From positions 1-64,000 of the forward strand of contig NZ_QGKU01000015.1 in assembly GCF_003172915.1 (NCBI RefSeq): a stretch of 64,000 nucleotides of DNA, written 5' to 3'. This stretch comes from Meridianimarinicoccus roseus (GTDB lineage: Bacteria > Pseudomonadota > Alphaproteobacteria > Rhodobacterales > Rhodobacteraceae). The position numbers were made by a program, and so were the translations under genes. The notes under the pieces were generated by a model. It did not search any database. It saw only the letters and a list, made by a program, of their open reading frames with translations, and was not told the DNA's origin. Numbering within the stretch: position 1 is the first letter of the stretch; every line of letters starts with the position of its first letter. Shown piece by piece: positions 53,116 through 61,237 of this stretch.

Positions 53116-54111
53116 CTAGCCGCCGTGCAGTTCCTGCCAGCAAGGTTTCGGGTCGCCCGGTGCGGGGCAGGCATGGAAGACCGCGCGCGCGATGGCCCGC
53201 GCAAGGCAGATCGCTGCCGCGTGGCCAAGCTGGAATGGGGTCTCCAGCGGGTCGGGCAGCGGTTGCGCGCCGGTCGCCGCTGCGAACACGAGATCGCCGT
53301 CCAGCAGGCTGTGCGCCGGTACCAGAGCACGGGCCAGCCCGTCATGCGCTGCGACCGCAAGCCGGGTCGCCTGCGCCTGGTCGAGCGTGGCATCGGTAGC
53401 GACGATGGCGATGGTGGTGGCCTGCCCCGGGCCTGCGGCAAGGCGCGGCAGTGCGGGCGGCGGAGGGGCCGGGCAGGGCCCGCGCGCACCAAATTCGCCG
53501 TCCATCTCGAACGGGGCGGCCCAGAAATGCGGTCCCGTGGCCACCGTCGCCGACCCCAGCGCGTTGACGGCCACCAGCGCCCCAACCGTGATCGGCCCGG
53601 CGCGCAGCGATGCCGACCCGAGCCCACCCTTGAGCGTGCCGGTCATCGCACCCGCGCCTGCCCCCGCGCTGCCAAGCGCGAAATCCGGTCCGGCCGCGTC
53701 CAGCGCTGCTGCGCCGAGCGCGCGATAGGGATTTTCATCCCAGTTCTTGGCGCCCCCGTTCAGAAGGTCGAACAGGATCGCGCCGGGTACGATGGGTACC
53801 CTCTGGTCACCCACCGCGAAGCCGCGTCCGCGCGCGCGCAGCCCCGCCCGCACGCCGTCTGCCGCCGCAAGCCCGAAAGCCGACCCGCCCGACAGGACCA
53901 GCGCATCGGCCTGCGTGACCAGCTTGTCGGGGGCCAAGAGGTCCGTCTCCACGCTGCCAGGCGCTCCGCCCATCACGTGCACGGCCGCGGTGAAGGGTGC
54001 CTGCGCCGTCAACACGGTCACACCCGACTTCAGCCCCGCCTCGTCCGCGTTGCCGACCGCGAGGCCGGGCACGTCGGTGATCAGGTTTCGGGGCCCGGTG
54101 GTGATCTGCAT
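53116..54111 (-). CDS. P1 family (DmpA/NylC-type) N-terminal nucleophile peptidase
   Basis: The 331-residue protein is of the S58 family, which matures by self-cleavage. It shows ITDVPGLAVGNADEAGLKSGVTVL, LVLSGGSAFGLAAADGV, VPIVPGAILFDL, KGGLGSASLRAG, VGALVAVNALGSA and TTIAIVATDATLDQAQATRLAVAAHDGLARA (key parts). The expected nucleophile is Thr232; the residue before it is Ala where many homologues have Asn, so self-processing should be checked. The start at 54111 gives MQITTGPRNLITDVPGL, the family N-terminus; the frame is open further upstream. Substrates could be D-amino-acid peptides or amides. Confidence 0.88.
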   Translation of the reverse strand: MQITTGPRNLITDVPGLAVGNADEAGLKSGVTVLTAQAPFTAAVHVMGGAPGSVETDLLAPDKLVTQADALVLSGGSAFGLAAADGVRAGLRARGRGFAVGDQRVPIVPGAILFDLLNGGAKNWDENPYRALGAAALDAAGPDFALGSAGAGAGAMTGTLKGGLGSASLRAGPITVGALVAVNALGSATVATGPHFWAAPFEMDGEFGARGPCPAPPPPALPRLAAGPGQATTIAIVATDATLDQAQATRLAVAAHDGLARALVPAHSLLDGDLVFAAATGAQPLPDPLETPFQLGHAAAICLARAIARAVFHACPAPGDPKPCWQELHGG

Positions 54112-54216
54112 GGCGCGCAGCCTGCGGGCGCGCGCCGCGACGGTCAAGCCCGCACGCGAAGGGCCTTTCGCCGCCGCGGTCCACGCCCTACATCTGATTG
54201 GTGAAAGGACCTGCGC

Positions 54217-54480
54217 ATGGCGTTTCTGCGGCTGATGATTCTCATGCTGATCCCGCTGGCTGTGATCTATGCCAGCCTGCTGGCGTTCCTGTGCGCACGG
54301 CATGGCGAACGGCTGTCCGAGGAGTATCAGCCCGGCGCAAGCGCGCGCGAACGGCAGGCGTTTGTGAAGGCCGGCGTTCGGGCCTATGCTATGCGCATCC
54401 GCGGGCGGCTTGCGGCGGCGGTATTCGGTGTTCCGCTGGCGGGTCTTGCCGTCCATATCTACATGACGAATACGATGTGA
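54217..54480 (+). CDS. Small two-helix membrane protein, unknown
   Basis: The 87-residue product has an N-terminal helix (MAFLRLMILMLIPLAVIYASLLAFL), a central polar stretch GERLSEEYQPGASARERQAFVKAGVRAYAMR and a second helix (GRLAAAVFGVPLAGLAVHIYM). The family is not recognised. It lies 4 bases upstream of the DUF1523 gene, and similar small proteins precede DUF1523 in Rhodobacterales, so the two are likely co-expressed. Confidence 0.75.
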   Translation: MAFLRLMILMLIPLAVIYASLLAFLCARHGERLSEEYQPGASARERQAFVKAGVRAYAMRIRGRLAAAVFGVPLAGLAVHIYMTNTM

Positions 54481-54484
54481 GGGC

Positions 54485-55162
54485 ATGATGGCCTATTTGA
54501 AATGGATTTTCTGGGCCCTCGTGGTTCTGATCGTGGGCGGTTTCCTGCATTACACGCTGCCGCGCCACCAGACGCTGCGCATCGTGGAAAGCGAAGTGCG
54601 CCGGGTCGAACTGGCCAACAGCAACGGGCTGTTCTGGGGATCGGCCGAACCGGCCGACGCGACCACCGGAAGCCGTGACGTGAAGTTCATCTCGGCGGTG
54701 TATGAAGGCGGCAAGCCTCTGGTGCTGCGCAACGAGGATACCGGCTGGGGCTGGCCGCCCTATTTCAAGTTCAATTCCAGCGACGTGCAGGCGCGTGCGG
54801 CGGACCTGATCTCGGCCACGGGCAACCCGCAATGGGTGTCGGTGGAATTCTACGGCTGGCGCAGCCAGCTTTTCTCGATCTACCCCAACGTGCTGAAGCT
54901 GACCGCCGTGGACGGGCCTGATCACCGGGTGATCCCGTGGTTCAAGATGATCGTGCTGGGCGGCCTTGTCGTTTTGATCGTGCTGGTGCGGGTCATGCTG
55001 AAGCGGTTCTGGCGCAATCGGGTGGACCCCGTCGTTGCCCGCGTGGCCGAGGGGTTCGAGGACGCGGACGAGGCGATGGACGGCGCGGTGGACGGCGCGC
55101 GCAACCGCTTCCGCGGGCGACGCCAGAAATTCCGTGAATGGTGGATCGAAACCTTCGGCTGA
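54485..55162 (+). CDS. DUF1523 family membrane protein
   Basis: The 225-residue protein has an N-terminal helix (KWIFWALVVLIVGGFLHYTLP), a periplasmic domain RHQTLRIVESEVRRVELANSNG with WGWPPYFKFNSSDVQA and VSVEFYGWRSQLFSIYPNVLKL, and a second helix (KMIVLGGLVVLIVLVRVML) followed by a charged tail. This is the DUF1523 pattern, of unknown function and nearly confined to Rhodobacterales. It begins with two adjacent ATG codons. It shares a transcript with the small protein before it. Confidence 0.9.
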   Translation: MMAYLKWIFWALVVLIVGGFLHYTLPRHQTLRIVESEVRRVELANSNGLFWGSAEPADATTGSRDVKFISAVYEGGKPLVLRNEDTGWGWPPYFKFNSSDVQARAADLISATGNPQWVSVEFYGWRSQLFSIYPNVLKLTAVDGPDHRVIPWFKMIVLGGLVVLIVLVRVMLKRFWRNRVDPVVARVAEGFEDADEAMDGAVDGARNRFRGRRQKFREWWIETFG

Positions 55163-55272
55163 CACCTTCGAACAGCCGACTGGCGGAAACCCGCCGCGAG
55201 TTTCCGCTCTGGTGGCGGATCTGGCCCGGACCGGGCAGGATGTCGGCCTGAAATCTGACCGAAAGGCCCGTC

Positions 55273-55617
55273 ATGCCATTGACTACGCTTGTCCGACACG
55301 CAGTGCTGGCATCCGCCGCCGCGCTTGCCCTTGCCGCCGGGCTGCCCGCGATGGGCGCGGGGCCCGAGGGCTGCCCGCCCGGACTGGCCAAGAAGGCGGT
55401 GCCTTGCGCCCCGCCGGGGCAGGTGCGCAAGGCGCTGCGCGTCGGTGACCGTCTACCGCCGGACGGCATCCGCCTTGACGATCCGGCGCGCCTTGGCCTG
55501 CCGCGGCTCGGGAACGGCGAAAGCTATTACCGGATCGGCGACACGGTGTTCCGGATCGACCGAGAGACGCGCGAAATCCTTGAACTTCTTGAAGCGGTGG
55601 GCGCGATCCTGAACTGA
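55273..55617 (+). CDS. Small exported protein, RcnB-like
   Basis: The 114-residue product has a signal peptide (AVLASAAALALAAGLPAMGA), then GCPPGLAKKAVPCAPPGQVRK, a repeated CPPG/CAPPG turn seen in several exported alphaproteobacterial proteins, and a C-terminal NGESYYRIGDTVFRIDRETREILELLEAVGAILN. The YYRIGDTVFRID strand is RcnB-like. Function is unknown. It has its own terminator. Confidence 0.78.
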   Translation: MPLTTLVRHAVLASAAALALAAGLPAMGAGPEGCPPGLAKKAVPCAPPGQVRKALRVGDRLPPDGIRLDDPARLGLPRLGNGESYYRIGDTVFRIDRETREILELLEAVGAILN

Positions 55618-55640
55618 CGGCGGTCACCCTGCACCATGCG

Positions 55641-55678
55641 AAAAGGGCGGACCGCGATGTGCGGGCCGCCCTTTTTTC
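55641..55678 (+). terminator. Rho-independent terminator of the RcnB-like gene
   Basis: AAAAGGGCGG (55641-55650) pairs with CCGCCCTTTT (55666-55675), and T residues follow. It also marks the border with the minus-strand ABC locus. Confidence 0.88.
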
Positions 55679-55702
55679 TTGCCGTCTGGCCGTGCGCCGG
55701 TT

Positions 55703-56881
55703 TTAGCCCGGCGACATGCCGCGCAGTTTCTCGGACCGGCGGCGCAGCAGCTCCAGTGTCGTCAGCAACGCAATGGACAAGCATACCAGGATCGTCGCCA
55801 CCGCGAGGATGGTCGGGCTGATCTGTTCGCGCAGGCCAATGAACATCTGCCATGGCAGCGTTTTCTGGCTGGCCGAGCCGACAAACAGCACCACGACAAC
55901 CTCGTCGAAGGACGTGATGAAGGCGAAAAGCCCGCCCGAGATCACGCCGGGCAGGATCAGCGGCATCTGTACCCGGAAGAAGGTCGTCACCGGGTTCGCA
56001 CCCATGTTCGCCGCCGCCCGCGTGAGCGACCGGTCAAAGCCCACCAGCGTTGCGGTGACAGTGATGATGACGAAGGGGATGCCAAGCGCGGCATGGGCCA
56101 GTACGACGCCCAGATAGGTGCCCTGCAACCCGATCCGGCTGTAGAAGAAATACATCCCTGCGGCCGAGATGATCAGCGGCACGATCATCGGCGAGATCAG
56201 GATCGCCATGATCGCCTGTCGGAAAGGGACGTGTTCCGAACTCAGCCCGATAGCGGCGAGAGTGCCGAAAGATACCGCCAGAAGCGTTGCCACTGGCGCA
56301 ATCGTCAGCGAGTTGCGCAGCGCGGCCTGCCAGTCGCCGCTCTGGAAGAAGTCTTCGTAGTGCTGCATCGAGTAGCCTGCCGGATCGAGACGCAGCATTT
56401 CCGGCGTGAAGGTGAAGAAGTTCTCGGCGTTGAAGCTGAGCGGCATCACCACCACGATCGGCGCGATCAGGAAGAAGAAGATCATCCCGCAGATGACCCG
56501 GAAGGCGTAGTGCCACAGCACTTCGCCCGCAGTCAGGTAGGGCGGCAGTCCGGCGCGATAGCGGCCATCGGCCAGCCACAGCGGGAACCAGCCGAAGAAA
56601 GCCCCGAAGGCGGTCCCGACGATCAGGCCCATCACGCCGCCGACCATAAGGCCGATCAGCGCGAAGACGGCTGCAATGCCCCAACGCGTGGCGCGGCGTG
56701 GCAATTCAAGGGTCATCAGCCCATAGGCCAGCCCGGCCATCAGCGCGCCGCCCAGCAGTATGCCCAGAAGGCCTGAACCCTGTGCGGTGCCGACGAACAG
56801 CCCGGCAAAGGCTCCGGCGGCGGCCGACACGGGGCCGACGAAGGAAAAGGGCTGCTTTTTCAGCGGTAGAACGGTCGGCAT
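55703..56881 (-). CDS. ABC transporter permease, PotC-like
   Basis: The 392-residue inner-membrane permease of the spermidine/putrescine class has an unusual N-terminal extension. Residues 1-120 add about four extra hydrophobic stretches (AGLFVGTAQGSGLLGILLGGALMAG, WGIAAVFALIGLMVGGVMGLIVG) before the normal core, which begins VICGMIFFFLIAPIVVVMPLSF. The EAA loop is TRAAANMGANPVTTFFRVQMPLILPGV. It is the last gene of the importer unit, 5 bases after the PotB-like gene. The substrate is inferred from the linked creatinase. Confidence 0.9.
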   Translation of the reverse strand: MPTVLPLKKQPFSFVGPVSAAAGAFAGLFVGTAQGSGLLGILLGGALMAGLAYGLMTLELPRRATRWGIAAVFALIGLMVGGVMGLIVGTAFGAFFGWFPLWLADGRYRAGLPPYLTAGEVLWHYAFRVICGMIFFFLIAPIVVVMPLSFNAENFFTFTPEMLRLDPAGYSMQHYEDFFQSGDWQAALRNSLTIAPVATLLAVSFGTLAAIGLSSEHVPFRQAIMAILISPMIVPLIISAAGMYFFYSRIGLQGTYLGVVLAHAALGIPFVIITVTATLVGFDRSLTRAAANMGANPVTTFFRVQMPLILPGVISGGLFAFITSFDEVVVVLFVGSASQKTLPWQMFIGLREQISPTILAVATILVCLSIALLTTLELLRRRSEKLRGMSPG

Positions 56882-56886
56882 GTGAA

Positions 56887-58620
56887 TCAGCCCCCCAGTT
56901 TGACGTTGTCGATGCCGACGATGCGGTCATAGGCCCAGTAGAGGATCAGCACCGCTCCCAGCAGGATCGTGCCAAGCGCGGCGGCAAGGCCCCAGTTGAG
57001 CGAACTGGATATGTGATAGGCGATCCGGTTGGAGATGAACGTGCCGGATGTGCCGCCCACGATCTCGGGCGTGATGTAGTAGCCGATGGCAAGAATGAAC
57101 ACGAGGATCGATCCTGCGCCGATCCCCGGCACGGATTGCGGGAAATAGACCCGCCAGAATGCAGTGAACGGCGTTGCCCCCAGCGATTTTGCCGCGCGCA
57201 GATAGGACGGCTGGATTGTCTGCATCACGGAATAGAGTGGCAGGATCATGAAGGGCAGCAGGATGTGCGTCATCGCCACGATGGTACCGAACTGGTTGTT
57301 GATCATGATCAGACGGCTTTCGTCTGCGACCACGCCCAGCCAGACGAGCACGTCATTGATCACGCCCTGCTGTTGCAGCATCACCTTCCACGCGCTTGTG
57401 CGTACCAGCAGCGATGTCCAGAATGGCAGCAGTACGAGGATCATCAGCAGGTTGGCGGAACGCATCGGCAGGTTCGCCAGAAGCCACGCCACCGGATATC
57501 CCAGAAGGATGCAGCTGATCGTTATGACCATCGACATGAACAGCGTGCGCTTGAACAGCAGACCGTAAATCTGCTGGTCCTCGGGCTGGCTGACGATGCC
57601 GTCGGCGCCCAGCTTCATGTCAACGGCGGTCAGGAAGTAGCCTGACGTGTAGGACGGTGAATAGACCTTGATTGTCGCCCAGTTGTCGAGGTTGCCCCAT
57701 TCGTCGTCCGCCTCGAGGAACTGCGCCTTGCGCGTCATCGTCTCGAAGTCCGGCGCGGCCGCGTGAGCGGTCTGCAGCGCATCCGCCATTGGCCCGTCAT
57801 AGGCCGCGATATCGGCGGCGGAAGCGGCCATGAGGTCTTCATAGAGCATGGTCGAAACCAACGTCCACGGCTCGTCCTCGTCGGCGGTTTCCTCTTCCTC
57901 GGTACGCATAAAGGCCGCGTAGTGGGTGTAGGCCTGCGCTGTCTTGGGCAGAAGATCCTCGATGCCGGGTGCAAGGCGGAAGCGCGGGGCGGGCGTGTCG
58001 CGCGGGTCTATCCGGTCGGCATCGCGGCTTTCGCGCCATTCGGCCGCGTCTTCCAGGTAGCCCGGATGTGCCATCAGCGCGGCCCATGGTTCGGCTTCGT
58101 CCCAGCGTTCGTCCAAGTCCTCGAACTGGTCGAGGTAGAGGTCGCCGAAGTCGCCGACGTCGCGCCCGACGCGCCGGAACATCGACGACATGCCGGTCTG
58201 CTCATAGTTCAGGCGGCTGCCGAGGCGCGTGTGGTTCTTGTATTCCGACGCAAGGAACAGGTCGTAATACAGCGCGTCGAAAGTGGCGTCGTCCGGCAGC
58301 GTGTTGCTGGTCGCCTCCCAGTCGCTCAACTCGGCCACAGTGCGCGGCAGCGTTTCCGACACGATCTGATTTTCTACCGACCGGAACAGCATGTCCACGA
58401 TCGGTGCGATGAAGGTCACGAGAACGAAGATCAGCAGCGGTGCGATCAGCGCCAGCGCCCGAAGTTTCTGTGCCCGCAGCGCCCGGTTCAGGCTGGCCTT
58501 GAGTGGCGTGCCGTCGGCGGCAAGAACCGGCCCCGTGGCGCCGCTGTCCTGCGCCTGTCCTGAAGCGTCGTCCGGTGCCCGGCCCGATGCCCCCGCATTG
58601 GTCTGTGTCGCGTCGGCCAT
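56887..58620 (-). CDS. ABC transporter permease, PotB-like, with large periplasmic insert
   Basis: The 577-residue permease is twice the usual 280. Residues 1-50 are a polar Ala/Gly/Asp-rich cytoplasmic tail. The first helix LIAPLLIFVLVTFIAPIVDMLF is followed by about 260 acidic residues (about 77-335) with no hydrophobic helix (for example YYDLFLASEYKNHTRLGSRL and RTEEEETADEDEPW). The core then resumes with LFMSMVITISCILLGYPVAWLLA, and the EAA loop LRAAKSLGATPFTAFWRVYFPQSVPG is intact. The insert must lie in the periplasm, facing the binding protein. It is second of the two permeases after the binding-protein gene. Confidence 0.9.
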   Translation of the reverse strand: MADATQTNAGASGRAPDDASGQAQDSGATGPVLAADGTPLKASLNRALRAQKLRALALIAPLLIFVLVTFIAPIVDMLFRSVENQIVSETLPRTVAELSDWEATSNTLPDDATFDALYYDLFLASEYKNHTRLGSRLNYEQTGMSSMFRRVGRDVGDFGDLYLDQFEDLDERWDEAEPWAALMAHPGYLEDAAEWRESRDADRIDPRDTPAPRFRLAPGIEDLLPKTAQAYTHYAAFMRTEEEETADEDEPWTLVSTMLYEDLMAASAADIAAYDGPMADALQTAHAAAPDFETMTRKAQFLEADDEWGNLDNWATIKVYSPSYTSGYFLTAVDMKLGADGIVSQPEDQQIYGLLFKRTLFMSMVITISCILLGYPVAWLLANLPMRSANLLMILVLLPFWTSLLVRTSAWKVMLQQQGVINDVLVWLGVVADESRLIMINNQFGTIVAMTHILLPFMILPLYSVMQTIQPSYLRAAKSLGATPFTAFWRVYFPQSVPGIGAGSILVFILAIGYYITPEIVGGTSGTFISNRIAYHISSSLNWGLAAALGTILLGAVLILYWAYDRIVGIDNVKLGG

Positions 58621-58669
58621 GTCATCCCCGTTCGGTTCTTCTTGTTCGGTGTGTCCCAGCGGGACGGTG

Positions 58670-58693
58670 AAAAGGGGCCTTGGGGCCCCTTTT
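58670..58693 (-). terminator. Intercistronic hairpin between binding-protein and permease genes
   Basis: AAAAGGGGCC (58670-58679) pairs with GGCCCCTTTT (58684-58693) across a four-base loop. On the minus strand a T-run follows. Located between the binding-protein gene and the permeases, it probably attenuates or stabilises the message so that the binding protein is made in excess. Confidence 0.75.
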
Positions 58694-58704
58694 CGTGCGC
58701 GATG

Positions 58705-59811
58705 TTACTGAACCAGCCAGGACTGGAACTTCGCGTCAATGTCATCGCGGTAGTCTGCCCAGAACTCGTAGTTGTAGAGCAGGGTGTTCTTCGCGTTATC
58801 CGGATCGGTCGGCATGTGCGGCGCCATGGCGATCCCCAGATCGGCGTGCTCGCCGACCAGCGGCGCCGATGACTGGCGTGCCGGACCGTAAGAGATGTAC
58901 TTGGCCTGATCCGCAAGGCGCTGGGTGTCAGTGGCGAAGAACAGGAAGTCCTTCACGCGGGCCAGTTCCTCGTCGCTCAGTCCTTCGGGGATGATCCACC
59001 CGTCCAGATCGAACACCTGCATGTCCCAGAGCATCCCGACCGGCTGGTTCTGTTCCACGATCACGCTGAACAGGCGGCCGTTGTAGGTGGACCCCATCAC
59101 GACTTCGCCGTCCGCCAGAAGCTGCGGTGTGTCCGCACCGGCCGACCACCAGATCACGTCGTCCTTGATGGTGTCGAGCTTGGCCAGCGCTTGGTCCTGC
59201 CCTTCGGGCGTCGCCAGCACGTCGTAGATTTCATCCTTGGCCACGCCGTCGCAATACAGCGCCCATTCCATGTTGTTAATGGGGCGCTTTTCAAGTGCGC
59301 GCTTGCCCGGATAGGCTTCCAGGTCGAACACGGCGCAGACGTCGGTCGGCGGCGTGTCGCCCACCATGTCGGTACGATAGCCGAAGGTCGTGGAGTAGAC
59401 GATCTGCGGAATGAAGCAGTCGGACACGATCAGGTCGCCGAAATCGTCCTCGGCAGAGGTGCCGTCGGGCGCCTCGGCCAGAAGATCGTCCGGGTCGTAT
59501 TCCATCGCCAAGCCTTCGTCGCACAGGCGGATGGCGTCTGCGGCCACAACGTCCACGAGGTCCCAGGTGATGTTGCCGGCCTCGTTCATCGCGCGCAGCT
59601 TGGCCACCGCCTCGTTCGAGGATTCGTCCCAGGTCACCGTGACCTCGGGGTGCATTTCGACGTAGGGCTTGGAATAGGCCTCCTGCTGGCTGCGCTGGTA
59701 GGCGCCGCCCCAGGAGACGATCGTCATCTCATTGGACATTTCCTGCGCCACTGCCGGGCTGAACGCCACAGCGAGCGCCGTGCTTGCCAAGAAAGCGGAG
59801 GTGAGTTTCAT
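58705..59811 (-). CDS. ABC transporter periplasmic substrate-binding protein, PotD/PotF-like
   Basis: The 368-residue protein has a signal peptide (MKLTSAFLASTALAVAFSPAVA) and the polyamine-type fold: EMTIVSWGGAYQRSQQEAYSKPYVE, NITWDLVDVVAADAIRLCDEG, IVYSTTFGYRTDM, WWSAGADTPQLLADGEVVMGSTYNGRLFSV and FATDTQRLADQAKYISYGPARQSS. There are three Cys in the mature part. The many acidic residues suit a cationic ligand. With the linked creatinase, creatine or a related guanidino compound is my favoured ligand (inference). It lies between the ATPase and the permeases. Confidence 0.92.
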   Translation of the reverse strand: MKLTSAFLASTALAVAFSPAVAQEMSNEMTIVSWGGAYQRSQQEAYSKPYVEMHPEVTVTWDESSNEAVAKLRAMNEAGNITWDLVDVVAADAIRLCDEGLAMEYDPDDLLAEAPDGTSAEDDFGDLIVSDCFIPQIVYSTTFGYRTDMVGDTPPTDVCAVFDLEAYPGKRALEKRPINNMEWALYCDGVAKDEIYDVLATPEGQDQALAKLDTIKDDVIWWSAGADTPQLLADGEVVMGSTYNGRLFSVIVEQNQPVGMLWDMQVFDLDGWIIPEGLSDEELARVKDFLFFATDTQRLADQAKYISYGPARQSSAPLVGEHADLGIAMAPHMPTDPDNAKNTLLYNYEFWADYRDDIDAKFQSWLVQ

Positions 59812-59943
59812 ATTTCAGTCTTCCCCTGTTTTCCCGTGTTTGTTTGGGACCGGCGTGTCGGGCCACGGGTCGAACCGGGTCCGCCGGAAGTCCGGGCGGA
59901 TGCGCCTCAGGCGGTGCAACCGCGTCGGTCGTGTCTAGGGCGG

Positions 59944-61044
59944 TCAGGCGTCGAGCGCGCGACAGTCTTCGGGCAACCACCCGATCTCGATCTGCTGGCC
60001 CGGCTTGAGCCTGACCTGGTCCGGCGCGTTCCGGGTCTTGACGACGAAATCGTCATTGCCCGCCACGCGCAGCCGTGTCCTGAAGATATCGCCCATGTAG
60101 ATGAATTCCAGAACTTCCGCCTTCAGCGTATGGGCGTCGGGGCTCAGGCGGTCCTTGTTGTACTCGACCCGTTCGGGGCGGATTGACACTTTCGTGCGCT
60201 CGCCCGGCTTGGAAACGTTCACCGGCTTGCAGTCGATGATGTCGCCGCTGTCGAGCTGCACATGGGCAAGACCGTCCGTGATGTTCTTGACCACGCCTTC
60301 CAGCGTGTTGTTTTCGCCGATGAACTGCGCAACGAAGCTGTTCTGTGGGCTTTCGTAAAGCTCGTCCGGCGGGGCAAGCTGCTGGATGCGGCCGTCGTCG
60401 AACACGGCGACACGGTCGGACATCGTCAACGCCTCGGTCTGGTCATGGGTCACGTAGACCACTGTGATGCCCAGTTCGTGGGCCAGGCGCGTGATCTCGA
60501 ACTGCAGCGTTTCGCGCAACTGCTTGTCGAGCGCGCCGAGCGGTTCGTCCATCAGCACCAGTTCGGGTTCGAACACCAGCGCGCGCGCCAGCGCGATGCG
60601 CTGCTGCTGTCCGCCCGAAAGCTGCGCCGGGCGGCGGCCGCCGAAGGCTCCCATCTGCACCATGTCGAGCGCGCGCTTGATCTTCGCTTCGCGGTCCGAC
60701 TTGCCGATCTTGCGCACTTCCAGCGGGAAGGACAGGTTTTCCGCAACCGTCATGTGCGGGAACAGGGCGTAGTTCTGGAAGACCATGCCGATGCCGCGCT
60801 TGTGCGGCGGGATGTTGTTGATCGGTTTTCCGTCCAACAGGATCTCGCCGTGGGTGGCCGTCTCGAACCCGGCGAGCATCATCAGGCAGGTCGTCTTGCC
60901 GGACCCGGACGGCCCGAGCATCGTCAGAAATTCGCCCTTAGGCATCGCGAGGTTCAGGTCTTTGACGACCAGGGTTTCACCATCATAGCTTTTTTGCACG
61001 CGCTCGAACGCCACGAACGCGTCTGTCGATTGGTCATAGGCCAC
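59944..61044 (-). CDS. ABC transporter ATP-binding protein, PotA-like
   Basis: The 366-residue ATPase has Walker A LGPSGSGKTT, Q-loop VFQNYALFPHMTVAEN, signature LSGGQQQRIALARALVFEPELVLMDEPLGALD (only the LSGGQQQ and DEP parts are key), H-loop YVTHDQTEAL and a C-terminal TOBE_2 domain (about 285-366) ending PGQQIEIGWLPEDCRALDA. GGGGAG precedes the ATG. It is the first importer gene, 193 bases downstream of creatinase on the same strand; the gap contains two inverted repeats. Confidence 0.94.
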   Translation of the reverse strand: MAYDQSTDAFVAFERVQKSYDGETLVVKDLNLAMPKGEFLTMLGPSGSGKTTCLMMLAGFETATHGEILLDGKPINNIPPHKRGIGMVFQNYALFPHMTVAENLSFPLEVRKIGKSDREAKIKRALDMVQMGAFGGRRPAQLSGGQQQRIALARALVFEPELVLMDEPLGALDKQLRETLQFEITRLAHELGITVVYVTHDQTEALTMSDRVAVFDDGRIQQLAPPDELYESPQNSFVAQFIGENNTLEGVVKNITDGLAHVQLDSGDIIDCKPVNVSKPGERTKVSIRPERVEYNKDRLSPDAHTLKAEVLEFIYMGDIFRTRLRVAGNDDFVVKTRNAPDQVRLKPGQQIEIGWLPEDCRALDA

Positions 61045-61152
61045 GAAGGGCTCCCCGTTGCTGTGCGTTTATTGTTGGTCTTATGAAAACCCCTGCGTCC
61101 CGTGGGCGCAACCGGTTAGCGACCATTTTCAGCCAAAACCGCCCTAGGGGAT

Positions 61153-61171
61153 GCAAATGAACGGTATTTGC
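61153..61171. promoter_or_regulatory. Inverted repeat upstream of the importer genes
   Basis: GCAAAT at 61153-61158 and ATTTGC at 61166-61171 are separated by seven bases and lie about 110 bases before the potA-like start. The spacing suits a dimeric repressor; the regulator is unknown. Confidence 0.4.
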
Positions 61172-61179
61172 GCAATGAA

Positions 61180-61226
61180 CCCCGGATTTCGCCAGTCGTG
61201 GAACACCGTTAAAGGCGAATCCGGGG
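61180..61226 (-). terminator. Hairpin after the creatinase gene
   Basis: CCCCGGATTTCGCC (61180-61193) pairs with GGCGAATCCGGGG (61214-61226), 13 bp with one bulged base and a 20-base loop, 11 bases after the creatinase stop. There is no T-run, so it may be a partial terminator or an mRNA stabiliser between creatinase and the importer. Confidence 0.5.
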
Positions 61227-61237
61227 CCGAATCGTCG

